NCBI GenBank assembly: GCA_028696165.1
Contig: JAQVHQ010000004.1
Location: 62,001-126,000 of the forward strand
Direction of reading: 5' to 3'
Source: Lachnospiraceae bacterium
Lineage (GTDB): Bacteria > Bacillota > Clostridia > Lachnospirales > Lachnospiraceae
DNA length: 64,000 nucleotides
Below are positions 45,630 to 54,700 of this stretch, piece after piece. The number at the start of each line of letters is the position of its first letter. Position 1 is the stretch's first letter. Below the pieces are notes generated by a model, which made no database searches, was not told the origin of the DNA, and saw only the letters and a program-made list of their open reading frames with translations. Position numbers and translations under genes: made by a program.

Positions 45630-46655
45630 ATGAAAACATCAGATTTTTATTTCGATTTACCACAGGAATTAATTGCCCAGGATCCCCTTGAGGATCGGTC
45701 CAGTTCCAGATTACTTCATTTGGACAAAAGTACGGGCGCTATTAAACATGATACCTTTAAGAATATAGGAGATTACCTTCAAAAGGGAGATTGCCTGGTT
45801 ATCAATAATACGAAGGTAATCCCTGCCCGTCTTCATGGAGCAAAAGTGGGAACAGACGCACATATTGAAGTGCTTTTGCTTAAACGCAAAGAAAATGATG
45901 TATGGGAAACCCTGGTCAAACCAGGAAAAAAAGCAAAACCTGGAACAAAGATTTCTTTTGGGGATGGACTTTTAATGGGTGAGGTGTTAGAAGTAGTAGA
46001 AGAGGGGAATCGTTTGATTCAATTTTCCTATGAGGGTATTTTTGAAGAAATATTAGACAGACTGGGAGAGATGCCTCTGCCGCCATATATTACTCATAAG
46101 CTGCAGGATAAGAACCGCTATCAGACAGTATATGCCAAATATGATGGATCAGCAGCTGCACCAACTGCGGGGCTTCATTTTACACCGGAATTGTTACAGC
46201 AGATACGTGATATGGGAGTAAATATTGCAGAGGTGACTTTACATGTAGGACTCGGAACATTTCGCCCGGTTAAGGTGGAGAATGTCTTAGAACATCATAT
46301 GCATTCAGAATTTTATGTAGTGGAAGAGTCTCAGGCAAAGCTTATCAATGACACAAAGGCGGCAGGACATCGTGTGATATCTGTGGGAACCACCAGCTGT
46401 CGTACACTGGAGTCCGCAACCGATGAACATGGAGTATTGCAGGCTAAGAGCGGATGGACAGAGATATTTATCTATCCGGGATATCAATTTAAGATGATTG
46501 ATGCTTTGATTACAAATTTCCATCTCCCAGAGTCTACACTTTTGATGCTTGTGTCTGCACTGGCTGGAAAAGATAAGATTATGGCAGCTTACGAGGAAGC
46601 AGTAAAAGAAAAGTACAGATTCTTTTCATTTGGGGATGCGATGTTTATCGAATAA
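45630..46655 (+). CDS. queA: S-adenosylmethionine:tRNA ribosyltransferase-isomerase
   Basis: Adds the epoxycyclopentanediol from SAM to preQ1 in tRNA, giving epoxyqueuosine. The opening [29 protein letters not shown] is standard, as are [18 protein letters not shown] and [12 protein letters not shown]. Length is 341 residues. The product is the substrate of the QueH domain encoded at the window start, 44 kb away. A bidirectional terminator follows. Confidence 0.97.
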   Translation: MKTSDFYFDLPQELIAQDPLEDRSSSRLLHLDKSTGAIKHDTFKNIGDYLQKGDCLVINNTKVIPARLHGAKVGTDAHIEVLLLKRKENDVWETLVKPGKKAKPGTKISFGDGLLMGEVLEVVEEGNRLIQFSYEGIFEEILDRLGEMPLPPYITHKLQDKNRYQTVYAKYDGSAAAPTAGLHFTPELLQQIRDMGVNIAEVTLHVGLGTFRPVKVENVLEHHMHSEFYVVEESQAKLINDTKAAGHRVISVGTTSCRTLESATDEHGVLQAKSGWTEIFIYPGYQFKMIDALITNFHLPESTLLMLVSALAGKDKIMAAYEEAVKEKYRFFSFGDAMFIE

Positions 46656-46694
46656 CATCCAAATCGTACATTTGTCATGCTTAAAAATAGTATA

Positions 46695-46752
46695 GAATCG
46701 TATAAAAAACACCAGAGGGGAAATAAAACCCTCTGGTGTTTTTATACGATTC
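46695..46752. terminator. Bidirectional terminator between queA and aroA
   Basis: AATCGTATAAAAA plus CACCAGAGGG pairs with CCCTCTGGTG plus TTTTTATACGATT across a short loop. It serves queA (+) and the convergent aroA (-). Confidence 0.92.
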
Positions 46753-46757
46753 AGTTA

Positions 46758-48035
46758 TTATCTGCTTAATCTTTCCAGATCTTTATAGAATTCCGGATAA
46801 GAGATATCTACACATTCAGCCCTCTCCACTGTGGTAGTTCCATCAGCGATTAATCCGGCAATAGCAAAGGACATGGCAATGCGGTGGTCTAAGTGACTGT
46901 CAAGCACTGCACCGTGTAGTGTTTTACCGCCGTGAATGATCATACCATCTTCCGTGCCCTCAATATCAACGCCCATGAGAGATAAGTGATGTACCATGAT
47001 ATCGAGGCGATTGGATTCCTTGACTTTTAATTCCTGAGCATCCTTGATTATGGTCGTGCCATCCGCATAGGCGGCCATCACAGCAATAATCGGTATTTCA
47101 TCAATTAAAGTCGGGATAATGGAACCTTCAATAGTACAGCCGCAAAGTGCTGTAGAACGGACAATTAAATCAGCAGTCTGTTCACCACCTGCAGTGGTTT
47201 CATTTTCCAATTTAATATCTGCGCCCATGGATTTGGCAACTCGAAGAATTCCATCGCGGGTTGGATTGATACCTACATTACAGATGCGAATTTCTGAATT
47301 TGGAACCATAAGTCCCGCGGCGATAAAGTATGCTGCAGAGGATATATCTCCAGGGACAGCGATATCCTGACCGTTTAATACAGGATTTGGTTCTATGGAT
47401 GCGCTGTTTTCCTTGGAAGTAATCTGCGCCCCAAAGGAACGCAGCATTAACTCAGTATGATTTCTGGATAATGCAGGTTCTGTGACGGTAGTAGTTCCCT
47501 GAGCATACAGACCAGCTAAGAGCACGCAGGATTTGACCTGAGCAGATGCTACTGGTGACTGATAATGAATGCCGTGTAGTGTGCCTGGTTGAATCCGCAA
47601 AGGCGCACAGCCATTATCATGAAGGCTGGTAATATGAGCACCCATCTGTGACAGTGGCGTGATGATACGTCCCATGGGACGAGATTGTATGGAAGCGTCT
47701 CCAGTTAATGTGGTTTCAAAGGTCTGACCAGCTAAGATACCGGATATCAGTCGGGTGGTTGTGCCACTATTGCCTGTGTCTAAGATGGAATCCGGCTTGT
47801 TTAAACCATGGAGACCTTTTCCGTGAATGATAACCTCACCCTGCTGATTTTCAATAGATACTCCCATTTTTTGAAAACAGGAAATCGTAGACAGACAGTC
47901 GGCACCTTCCAGAAAATTTGTTACTTTCGTGTCGCCTAAAGCCAGAGAACCAAACATGACTGCCCGGTGAGAGATAGACTTATCACCAGGAATATGTATG
48001 GTTCCTGACAGGGGAGCTGATTTTGTGAAGTTCAT
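46758..48035 (-). CDS. aroA: 3-Phosphoshikimate 1-carboxyvinyltransferase (EPSP synthase)
   Basis: Joins shikimate-3-phosphate and PEP in the shikimate pathway. IPGDKSISHRAVMFGSLALG near the N-terminus holds the Lys and Arg ligands, DTGNSGTTTRLISGIL follows, and KVKESNRLD and DHRIAMSFAI mark the C-terminal domain. Length is 425 residues. The motif TGNSGTT, rather than NAGTATR, points to a class II, glyphosate-tolerant-like sequence (inference). It is the third gene of the aroF-tyrA-aroA operon, 21 bases after tyrA. Confidence 0.96.
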   Translation of the reverse strand: MNFTKSAPLSGTIHIPGDKSISHRAVMFGSLALGDTKVTNFLEGADCLSTISCFQKMGVSIENQQGEVIIHGKGLHGLNKPDSILDTGNSGTTTRLISGILAGQTFETTLTGDASIQSRPMGRIITPLSQMGAHITSLHDNGCAPLRIQPGTLHGIHYQSPVASAQVKSCVLLAGLYAQGTTTVTEPALSRNHTELMLRSFGAQITSKENSASIEPNPVLNGQDIAVPGDISSAAYFIAAGLMVPNSEIRICNVGINPTRDGILRVAKSMGADIKLENETTAGGEQTADLIVRSTALCGCTIEGSIIPTLIDEIPIIAVMAAYADGTTIIKDAQELKVKESNRLDIMVHHLSLMGVDIEGTEDGMIIHGGKTLHGAVLDSHLDHRIAMSFAIAGLIADGTTTVERAECVDISYPEFYKDLERLSR

Positions 48036-48056
48036 AGCTGTAGTTCCTTTCCATTA

Positions 48057-49157
48057 CTAAGATCTTTCATATATGATGTAACGATTGCTCTTTAGAACTT
48101 CTACGGCATTGCCGCAGGCTGTTTCATCATAGAATTCTATTTTTAAAACACCTTCTTCAAATTCTCTGTTATGTACAATACCGATATTCTTAATACTGAT
48201 AGCATTGCAGGCCAATATCGTTGCGATAGTAGCAATTGCGCCTGCCTGATCAACGATATCACAGTAGATGATATAAGCTTTTTTGATTGGTCCGGAAGAT
48301 GAATTGGGGAGCGAATCCCTGTATTCTCTGGAATTTGCAAACATATTGTAAAGATCCTCGCCATTTTTATTATCCAGTGTAACACGGATAGAAATCAGAT
48401 ATTTGATATAAGCATCCAGTACTTTGGAGATATTTGGCTGGTTGGTAAGACATATCTGCTCCCACATTTCAGGAGAAGAGGAGGCAATACGGGTAATGTC
48501 TTTAAATCCACCGGCTGCGATGGATTTCATGTGTTCATCTTCTGAGTCCATAGCTTCCACCAGATTTACAAGAGAAGACGCAATGATATGCGGCAGGTGA
48601 CTAACTGCCGCTGTAATTAAATCATGTTCTTCATATGTCAAAATGAGTGGAATCGCCCCCATATCTGCAACCAGCTGCATATAATCGGATATGGCATCCA
48701 GATTTACTTCACCAGCGGGTGTCAATATATAGTAGGCATTCTCTACCAGGTGATCGGTAGAGTTAGAAAATCCTGTTTTTTCTGAACCGGCCATAGGATG
48801 ACCACCGATAAAACAGTCATCCAATCCTAAATCATGGACGACTTCATGGATATTACCTTTTACACTTCCTACATCAGTCAATATACAAGTGCCTTTTTTG
48901 ATATCTTTTAATAGTTTCAGATTTTCCAGATTATAAGAAACCGGTGCACATAGAAAAATATAATCACATTGTGCAAATGTCTGGTCGATATCATTGCAGA
49001 TGGTATCAATAATTCCTTCTTTCATGGCACAGGTCAAGGCCGTCAGATCTTTATCATATGCCACTAATGTAATCTCCGGTTTCTTCTTCTTTAAAGCTTT
49101 GGCCAGGGAGCCGCCTATCAAGCCAAGCCCCACAAAACCAATACAATTATGTTCCAT
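48057..49157 (-). CDS. tyrA: Prephenate dehydrogenase with ACT domain
   Basis: Converts prephenate to 4-hydroxyphenylpyruvate with NAD, leading to tyrosine. FVGLGLIGGSLAKALKK (residues 8-24) is the Rossmann motif, and GGHPMAGSEKTGFSNS and AAVSHLPHIIASSLVN are catalytic-domain blocks. A C-terminal ACT domain at about 295-366 probably binds tyrosine. The gene begins 2 bases after the aroF stop, so translational coupling is likely. Confidence 0.94.
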   Translation of the reverse strand: MEHNCIGFVGLGLIGGSLAKALKKKKPEITLVAYDKDLTALTCAMKEGIIDTICNDIDQTFAQCDYIFLCAPVSYNLENLKLLKDIKKGTCILTDVGSVKGNIHEVVHDLGLDDCFIGGHPMAGSEKTGFSNSTDHLVENAYYILTPAGEVNLDAISDYMQLVADMGAIPLILTYEEHDLITAAVSHLPHIIASSLVNLVEAMDSEDEHMKSIAAGGFKDITRIASSSPEMWEQICLTNQPNISKVLDAYIKYLISIRVTLDNKNGEDLYNMFANSREYRDSLPNSSSGPIKKAYIIYCDIVDQAGAIATIATILACNAISIKNIGIVHNREFEEGVLKIEFYDETACGNAVEVLKSNRYIIYERS

Positions 49158-49159
49158 TC

Positions 49160-50173
49160 TTATAATTTCCTCTCTGCAAGCTGAATGTATGCTTTCATCT
49201 CAGCCATTAATTCATCAAAATGTTTGAAATTCAAAGATTGAGGACCATCAGATAATGCATGCTCCGGATCGTTGTGTACTTCAATCATCAGACCATCTGC
49301 ACCGCAGGCAACAGCAGCTTTGGCCAAAGGGCTGACATAATCCCATACACCAGTTGCGTGACTTGGATCCACGATAATAGGAAGGTGAGATTTTGATTTG
49401 ATTACAGGTACAGCGCTGATATCCAGAGTATTTCTGGTAGCGGTCTCAAATGTTCGGATTCCTCTCTCACATAATACTACATTTGGGTTGCCTTCTGCAA
49501 TAATATATTCTGCAGCATTTAACCACTCATCAATGGTAGCAGCAAGACCACGTTTTAAAAGAACCGGAAGTCCAGACTGACCTGCTTCGCGCAGCAGCTG
49601 AAAGTTCTGCATATTTCTTGCACCAATCTGAATCATATCTACATATTTAACAGCTGCATCAATAGCCTGAGCACTGATAACTTCACAGATTGTATTTAAA
49701 CCGGTTTCTTTTTTTGCTTCCTGCATATAGCGGAGGCCTTCTTCCTCAAGCCCCTGGAAAGAGTAAGGGGAAGTTCTTGGCTTATAAGCACCGCCGCGGA
49801 CAAATTGTGCTCCGGCTTTTTTTACTTCTCTGGCAATTGTAAGCAGCTGTTCCTCAGTTTCCACTGCACAAGGGCCTGCCATAACGGTCAGTGTATCAGG
49901 TCCGATTTCATGATTACCGACTTTTATACGGCTTGGTTCAGGATGAAACTTCTTATTTGTAAGCTTATAACTTTCTGTGACGGGAATGATTTTATCCACA
50001 CTTGACATCAGCTCGATATTTTTGTTGACCAGTTTATTTTTGTCGCCAACAACACCGATAATAGTAACTTCTTTACCCTGAGACAGATGTGTCTCTAGTC
50101 CGTTATCCTGAATCAGTTTTACGACCTGTGTAATAGCTGTTTCAGAAGCATTTGGTTTCATAACAATAATCAT
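49160..50173 (-). CDS. aroF: 3-Deoxy-7-phosphoheptulonate synthase (type I-beta)
   Basis: Condenses PEP and erythrose-4-phosphate, the entry to aromatic synthesis. The 337 residues comprise an N-terminal ferredoxin-like regulatory domain (about 1-70) and a barrel with MAGPCAVETEEQ, GGAYKPRTSPYSFQG and DPSHATGVWDYV. The N-terminal domain is the tyrosine- or Phe-sensing part in relatives. It is the first gene of the operon, with a plain promoter rather than a T-box upstream. Confidence 0.95.
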   Translation of the reverse strand: MIIVMKPNASETAITQVVKLIQDNGLETHLSQGKEVTIIGVVGDKNKLVNKNIELMSSVDKIIPVTESYKLTNKKFHPEPSRIKVGNHEIGPDTLTVMAGPCAVETEEQLLTIAREVKKAGAQFVRGGAYKPRTSPYSFQGLEEEGLRYMQEAKKETGLNTICEVISAQAIDAAVKYVDMIQIGARNMQNFQLLREAGQSGLPVLLKRGLAATIDEWLNAAEYIIAEGNPNVVLCERGIRTFETATRNTLDISAVPVIKSKSHLPIIVDPSHATGVWDYVSPLAKAAVACGADGLMIEVHNDPEHALSDGPQSLNFKHFDELMAEMKAYIQLAERKL

Positions 50174-50272
50174 AGTGATATACCTCTTTTATAATTTTAT
50201 TTTATCAAATATTTAACTGGTGAGCTAAAGCGGATATTCGTAATCCGTCATGTTCATCTGCTCACAAAAGTC

Positions 50273-50301
50273 ATTGTAATGCACTCATAATTAAATGTCA
50301 A
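50273..50301 (-). promoter_or_regulatory. Promoter of the aroF-tyrA-aroA operon
   Basis: On the minus strand TTGACA (50296-50301), a 17-base spacer and TACAAT (50273-50278). The leader of about 95 bases contains GTGAGC...GCTCAC closing a region with CGGAT/ATCCG (50219-50266), a hairpin that could affect expression. Confidence 0.7.
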
Positions 50302-50324
50302 CGATTTATTGCGTTAAAGTTTAA

Positions 50325-50401
50325 CACTTTAAAGTGCAAACAAAACTAATTTGTGAAAATTTGCTAAATAACTTGAAATGTATAGGAAAATTTAGTAAAA
50401 T
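50325..50401 (+). promoter_or_regulatory. Promoter and palindrome before the EF-G paralogue
   Basis: TTGAAA at 50373-50378, a 17-base spacer and TAAAAT at 50396-50401. About 40 bases upstream CACTTTAAAGTG (50325-50336) is a perfect palindrome that could bind a regulator of either divergent unit. Confidence 0.55.
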
Positions 50402-50433
50402 ATTAACATATTAAATATTGGGAGGTACTACAT

Positions 50434-52521
50434 ATGGACGTTTTTAGAACAGACCGAATTCGTAACGTAGTTTTATTAGGCCATGGAGGGGCCGGTAAAA
50501 CCAGTTTAGCAGAAGCTATGGCGTATTTATCAGGTATGACAAGCAGACTCGGCAACGTAACCGATGGTAATACTGTTAGTGATTATGATAAAGAAGAGAT
50601 TAAAAGAAAATTCTCAATTGCTACTTCTGTTATTCCGGTTGTATGGGACAAAGTTAAAGTAAATGTTTTAGATACTCCTGGATATTTCGATTTCGTTGGA
50701 GAGGCAGAGGAAGCTGCCAGTGCTGCAGATTGTGCAGTTATAGTGGTATCCGGTAAGGCCGGAGTACAGGTTGGTACAAAAAAAGCATGGGATTTATGCG
50801 AACGGTATAAATTACCAAGAATGTTCTTTGTAACAGAGATGGACGTAGATGATGTCAGTTACCGTGATGTAGTTGAAGAATTGACATCTCTTTATGGAAA
50901 ACGGATTGCACCGCTTCATTTTCCTATTCGTGAGAATGGTAAATTTATCGGTTATGTGAATGTTGTGAAAAAAGCAGGCCGTCGCTATATTGAAAAAGAT
51001 AAGAAGGAAGAGATTCCGGTTCCTGATTATTCACAGGAATACCTGGATAAATATAGAGAAACTTTGTTAGAAGCAGTAGCAGAGACCAGTGAGGAATTCA
51101 TGGACCGTTATTTTGCCGGAGAAGAATTCTCCGTTGCAGAGATATCAGCAGCTCTTTCTGCGAATGTATGGGATGGTACTTTGGTGCCTGTATGTATGGG
51201 ATCACCGATTAATCTTCAGGGTGTCAAGATTCTTTTAGATGACATCTGTGGATATTTCCCAAGCCCGGTAGACCGTGTATGTACTGGTATCTCACAGAAG
51301 ACCAATGAGTTGTTTGAAGCAAATTATGATTTCGCAATTCCGAAGTCTGCTTATATCTTTAAATCCCTTGTTGATCCATTTATCGGAAAATATTCGTTTA
51401 TCAAAGTGTGTTCAGGTGTTATCAAGTCTGACGATGCTTTATATAATGCAGAGACAGGACAAGAAGATAAAATCAATAAGCTCTATGTCATGGAAGGCGC
51501 AAAACCGGTAGAAGTATCAGAATTAATGGCTGGTGATATCGGAGCAATTGGTAAGTTAAATGCGAAGACAGGAGATACCCTGTCAACGAAGGCTAATCCA
51601 ATTATCTATCCTAGAGCTGTATTGTCTACACCGTATACTTACAAGCGCTATAAGGCTGTCAATAAAGGGGATGAAGATAAGATTTCCCAGGCTCTTAGTA
51701 AGATTATGCAGGAAGACCTTACCATACGAAATGTTAATGATGCAGAAAATCATCAGACCTTATTATATGGTATGGGCGAACAGCATTTGGAAGTAATCAC
51801 AAGTATCTTAAAAGATAAATATAAAGTTGATATGGAATTGTCAAAACCAAAGGTTGCATTTAAAGAGACTATCCGTAAAAATTCTGACGTGGAAGCTAAG
51901 TACAAAAAACAGTCTGGCGGACATGGACAGTATGGACACGTTAAGATGCGCTTCGAGGGTTCTGGCGATTTGGAGACACCATACGTATTTGAGCAGGTAG
52001 TTGTTGGAGGAGCAGTTCCTAAGAATTACTTCCCTGCAGTAGAAAAAGGTCTGGCAGAATCTGTACAGAAGGGTCCTTTAGCTGCATATCCGGTAGTTGG
52101 TGTGAAGGCAACTTTATATGATGGATCTTATCATCCGGTTGACTCTTCTGAGCTGGCATTTAAGATGGCTACGATTCAGGCATTTAAGAAAGGATTTATG
52201 GATGCATCTCCAGTGCTTCTTGAGCCTATTGTCTCTTTGAAAGTCGTGGTTCCGGATTCTTATACGGGCGATGTTATGGGCGATTTGAATAAGAGAAGAG
52301 GGCGTGTACTTGGTATGAATCCTGACCATAATGGTAACCAGGTGATTGAGGCAGATGTACCTATGTTGGAAATTTACGGATATTCAACTACTTTGAGATC
52401 TATGACTGGTGGAAGCGGCGATTTCTCTTATGAATTTGCCAGATATGAGCAGGCGCCTTCAGATGTTCAGGCGAAACAGATTGAGGAGAGGGCTAGTAAA
52501 TTGACTTCTTTGGAGGAGTAG
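50434..52521 (+). CDS. Elongation factor G-like paralogue (EF-G2 type)
   Basis: A 695-residue translational GTPase with the full EF-G domain order. G1 is GHGGAGKT (16-23) instead of the canonical GHxDAGKT of EF-G. G3 is DTPG (80-83). G4, normally NKxD, reads TEMD (134-137), missing the Asn and Lys that give guanine specificity. Domain IV (GGHGQYGHVKMRFEG, VDSSELAFKMATIQAF) is intact. It is probably the accessory EF-G2 seen beside a canonical fusA elsewhere; its role is uncertain. It has its own promoter and is divergent from aroF. Confidence 0.85.
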   Translation: MDVFRTDRIRNVVLLGHGGAGKTSLAEAMAYLSGMTSRLGNVTDGNTVSDYDKEEIKRKFSIATSVIPVVWDKVKVNVLDTPGYFDFVGEAEEAASAADCAVIVVSGKAGVQVGTKKAWDLCERYKLPRMFFVTEMDVDDVSYRDVVEELTSLYGKRIAPLHFPIRENGKFIGYVNVVKKAGRRYIEKDKKEEIPVPDYSQEYLDKYRETLLEAVAETSEEFMDRYFAGEEFSVAEISAALSANVWDGTLVPVCMGSPINLQGVKILLDDICGYFPSPVDRVCTGISQKTNELFEANYDFAIPKSAYIFKSLVDPFIGKYSFIKVCSGVIKSDDALYNAETGQEDKINKLYVMEGAKPVEVSELMAGDIGAIGKLNAKTGDTLSTKANPIIYPRAVLSTPYTYKRYKAVNKGDEDKISQALSKIMQEDLTIRNVNDAENHQTLLYGMGEQHLEVITSILKDKYKVDMELSKPKVAFKETIRKNSDVEAKYKKQSGGHGQYGHVKMRFEGSGDLETPYVFEQVVVGGAVPKNYFPAVEKGLAESVQKGPLAAYPVVGVKATLYDGSYHPVDSSELAFKMATIQAFKKGFMDASPVLLEPIVSLKVVVPDSYTGDVMGDLNKRRGRVLGMNPDHNGNQVIEADVPMLEIYGYSTTLRSMTGGSGDFSYEFARYEQAPSDVQAKQIEERASKLTSLEE

Positions 52522-52555
52522 GATAAGAAAATTGAATTTGGTATTGGCTAGGGGA

Positions 52556-52737
52556 CGCACCAGTCCATGGTGTGCAAAGGTGCACGAACGTGGACAACGC
52601 ATATCCGAGCTAACTGTTAACGGCGACTAAGGCGCTCAAATGATTTCGCGCCTTAGTCGCCGTAAATAGTGGATCTCGTATATGCTAAAGGTGTCCGCTG
52701 ATTGTTCGAGCACCTTTGTACACCATGGATCGGTGCT
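52556..52737. repeat. Large three-tier palindrome after the EF-G gene
   Basis: The outer stem is 52558-52589 with 52704-52735 (28 of 32). The inner stem is 52613-52635 with 52648-52670 (about 20 of 23), around a 12-base loop. A middle tier pairs GCATAT..CGAG with CTCG.ATATGC. The structure resembles the nested elements in architecture but lacks their GTATG-CTGATG-CATAC core. The remaining gap to the next gene, 52738-53004, shows nothing I can support beyond a T-rich stretch near 52935. Confidence 0.8.
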
Positions 52738-53004
52738 GGGCGTTGACAGTACTGATTAATATGTAGGAGCGTTTTTAATTGGGTGGGGTGTTAATTTTCT
52801 GGAAAGAGAGATGGCGTTGGTAAAATTTGCAGGTGTTATGTGATGGTTTGGGATTAGATGGTTGCAGAATTGGAGTGGGAATGTTATAGTAGTGGTTACT
52901 GGCTGTTACACTAGGGGTGTGTTGGTGTGCGGCTTTTTTTATCTTGCAGCAAGTACGCCAAGGCGTACTTGAATTTGAAAATGTGTGTGAAATGAGGCGT
53001 GTGT

Positions 53005-54600
53005 ATGAAGAAGAGTAAGGCTAAGTTATTGGCAATTTTGGGAATTTTGATTTTTGCGGGGGTTTATTATTATGTGACCCTTCCGGCTATTAATATTCAT
53101 GCCAGTGGATTTTGGGGATTTTTGGCGGCTTTGGTTGGAATTGTGATTGTGTTGTATGCTTTTAGACAGAGGCTTTTTACTCCGGGGGAGTGGAAGGAGA
53201 GTAAGATTATTAAGATTGGTGCGGGAGTTTTGATTCTGATTGGGGTGGTTTATCTGATTGGTTCTGTTCTTTCTTCACCGATTGTGAATGCTAAGAAGTA
53301 TCAGCAGCTGATTACTGTGGAAACCAGGGATTTTACGGAGGATATTGAGCAGGCCGATTTTAATCGGATTCCTTTGCTGGATAAGGATTCGGCTGTTTTG
53401 CTTGGAAATCGTAAGATGGGTAGTATGGTGGATATGGTTTCTCAGTTTGAAGTGAGTGATTTGTATTCTCAGATTAATTACACGGAGAAACCGGTTCGTG
53501 TGACACCGCTTGTGTATGCCAGTGCAATTAAGTGGTTCACGAATCAGAGTGAAGGAATTCCGGCTTATATTATGATTGATATGGCGACACAGGAGACAGA
53601 ACTTGTGAAACTGGATGAGGGAATTAAGTATTCTCAGTCAGAATATCTGAATCGAAACATTTACCGTCATCTTCGTTTCTCTTATCCGACGTATATCTTC
53701 GATCAGATTAGTTTCGAGATTGATGATGAGGGGGTTCCTTATTGGGTATGTCCTGTTAAGAAGTATAATATTGGATTGTTTGGCGGACAGACGATTGGGC
53801 GAGTGGTTCTTTGTAATGCCATTACCGGTGAGATGACAGATTATGATATCGAGGATTGTCCGAACTGGGTGGACCGTGCTTATCCGGCAGATCTTTTGAT
53901 TAATCTGTATGATTATTATGGAACTTTAAAGAATGGATTCTTTAATAGCGTACTGGGTCAGAAGGGATGTCTTAAGACTACCGATGGATATAATTATCTG
54001 GCAATGGATGATGATGTATGGGTTTATACAGGAATCACTTCAGTAAGCGGAGACTTGTCTAATGTGGGATTTGTTCTTATGAATCAGAGAACGAAAGAAT
54101 GTCATTACTATGAAGTAAATGGTGCAGAAGAGTATTCAGCTATGGGTTCAGCTGAAGGTCAGGTACAGAACTTAGGGTATACGGCTACATTCCCGCTCCT
54201 AATTAATGTGGGAAATGAACCGACATATTTTATGGCACTAAAGGATAGTGCAGGTTTGGTTAAAAAGTATGCCATGGTCAATATTCAGAAATATCAGAAT
54301 GTATCTATTGGGGATACCGTGGAAGAGTGTCAGAAGGATTATATTTCTAAATTGGCATCTGCCGGAACAGCCATAGATGAAAATGCAGTGACGAAGAAGG
54401 CGACAGGCACTATTGAACGTATTGCCCAGAGTGTTATCGAAGGTAACAGCCATTTTTATATAACACTTACTGGACAGAGTGAAATCTTTGATGTTCCGGT
54501 TACAGAGTTTGTACAAATTGTGGCTTATAAAGAAGGTGATTCCATTACAGTTGAGTATTTAGAGGGGGATCCACTTTGCTCTGTATACAGTATTGAGTAA
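53005..54600 (+). CDS. Unassigned membrane protein
   Basis: A 531-residue protein I do not recognise. It has three N-terminal membrane segments (about 8-27, 36-53, 68-88) and a large, probably extracytoplasmic, region of about 440 residues rich in Tyr, Asp and beta-type patterns (IPAYIMIDMATQETELVKLDEGIKYS, GVPYWVCPVKKYNIGLFGG). The last 80 residues (TGTIERIAQSVIEGNSHFYITL) look like a small beta-barrel or OB-like fold. No catalytic motif is evident. The ATG at 53005 follows GAGGCG; a GTG two codons earlier is possible. No partner gene adjoins it. Confidence 0.6.
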   Translation: MKKSKAKLLAILGILIFAGVYYYVTLPAINIHASGFWGFLAALVGIVIVLYAFRQRLFTPGEWKESKIIKIGAGVLILIGVVYLIGSVLSSPIVNAKKYQQLITVETRDFTEDIEQADFNRIPLLDKDSAVLLGNRKMGSMVDMVSQFEVSDLYSQINYTEKPVRVTPLVYASAIKWFTNQSEGIPAYIMIDMATQETELVKLDEGIKYSQSEYLNRNIYRHLRFSYPTYIFDQISFEIDDEGVPYWVCPVKKYNIGLFGGQTIGRVVLCNAITGEMTDYDIEDCPNWVDRAYPADLLINLYDYYGTLKNGFFNSVLGQKGCLKTTDGYNYLAMDDDVWVYTGITSVSGDLSNVGFVLMNQRTKECHYYEVNGAEEYSAMGSAEGQVQNLGYTATFPLLINVGNEPTYFMALKDSAGLVKKYAMVNIQKYQNVSIGDTVEECQKDYISKLASAGTAIDENAVTKKATGTIERIAQSVIEGNSHFYITLTGQSEIFDVPVTEFVQIVAYKEGDSITVEYLEGDPLCSVYSIE

Positions 54601-54605
54601 ATTGC

Positions 54606-54680
54606 TTGACAAAACTTAAGTCTTTGAAGTAAAATTAACAACAGAGTATTGAGCCCAAGGCCCATAAGCCTTGGGCTTTT
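54606..54680 (+). promoter_or_regulatory. leuS promoter with attenuator-like hairpin
   Basis: TTGACA at 54606-54611, an 18-base spacer and TAAAAT at 54630-54635 place the start near 54642. About 10 bases later AGCCCAAGGC (54652-54661) pairs with GCCTTGGGCT (54668-54677), followed by TTTT. The hairpin could end the upstream transcript or attenuate leuS very early. No T-box sequence is present. Confidence 0.6.
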
Positions 54681-54700
54681 ATCAACGAGGAGGAATAATC

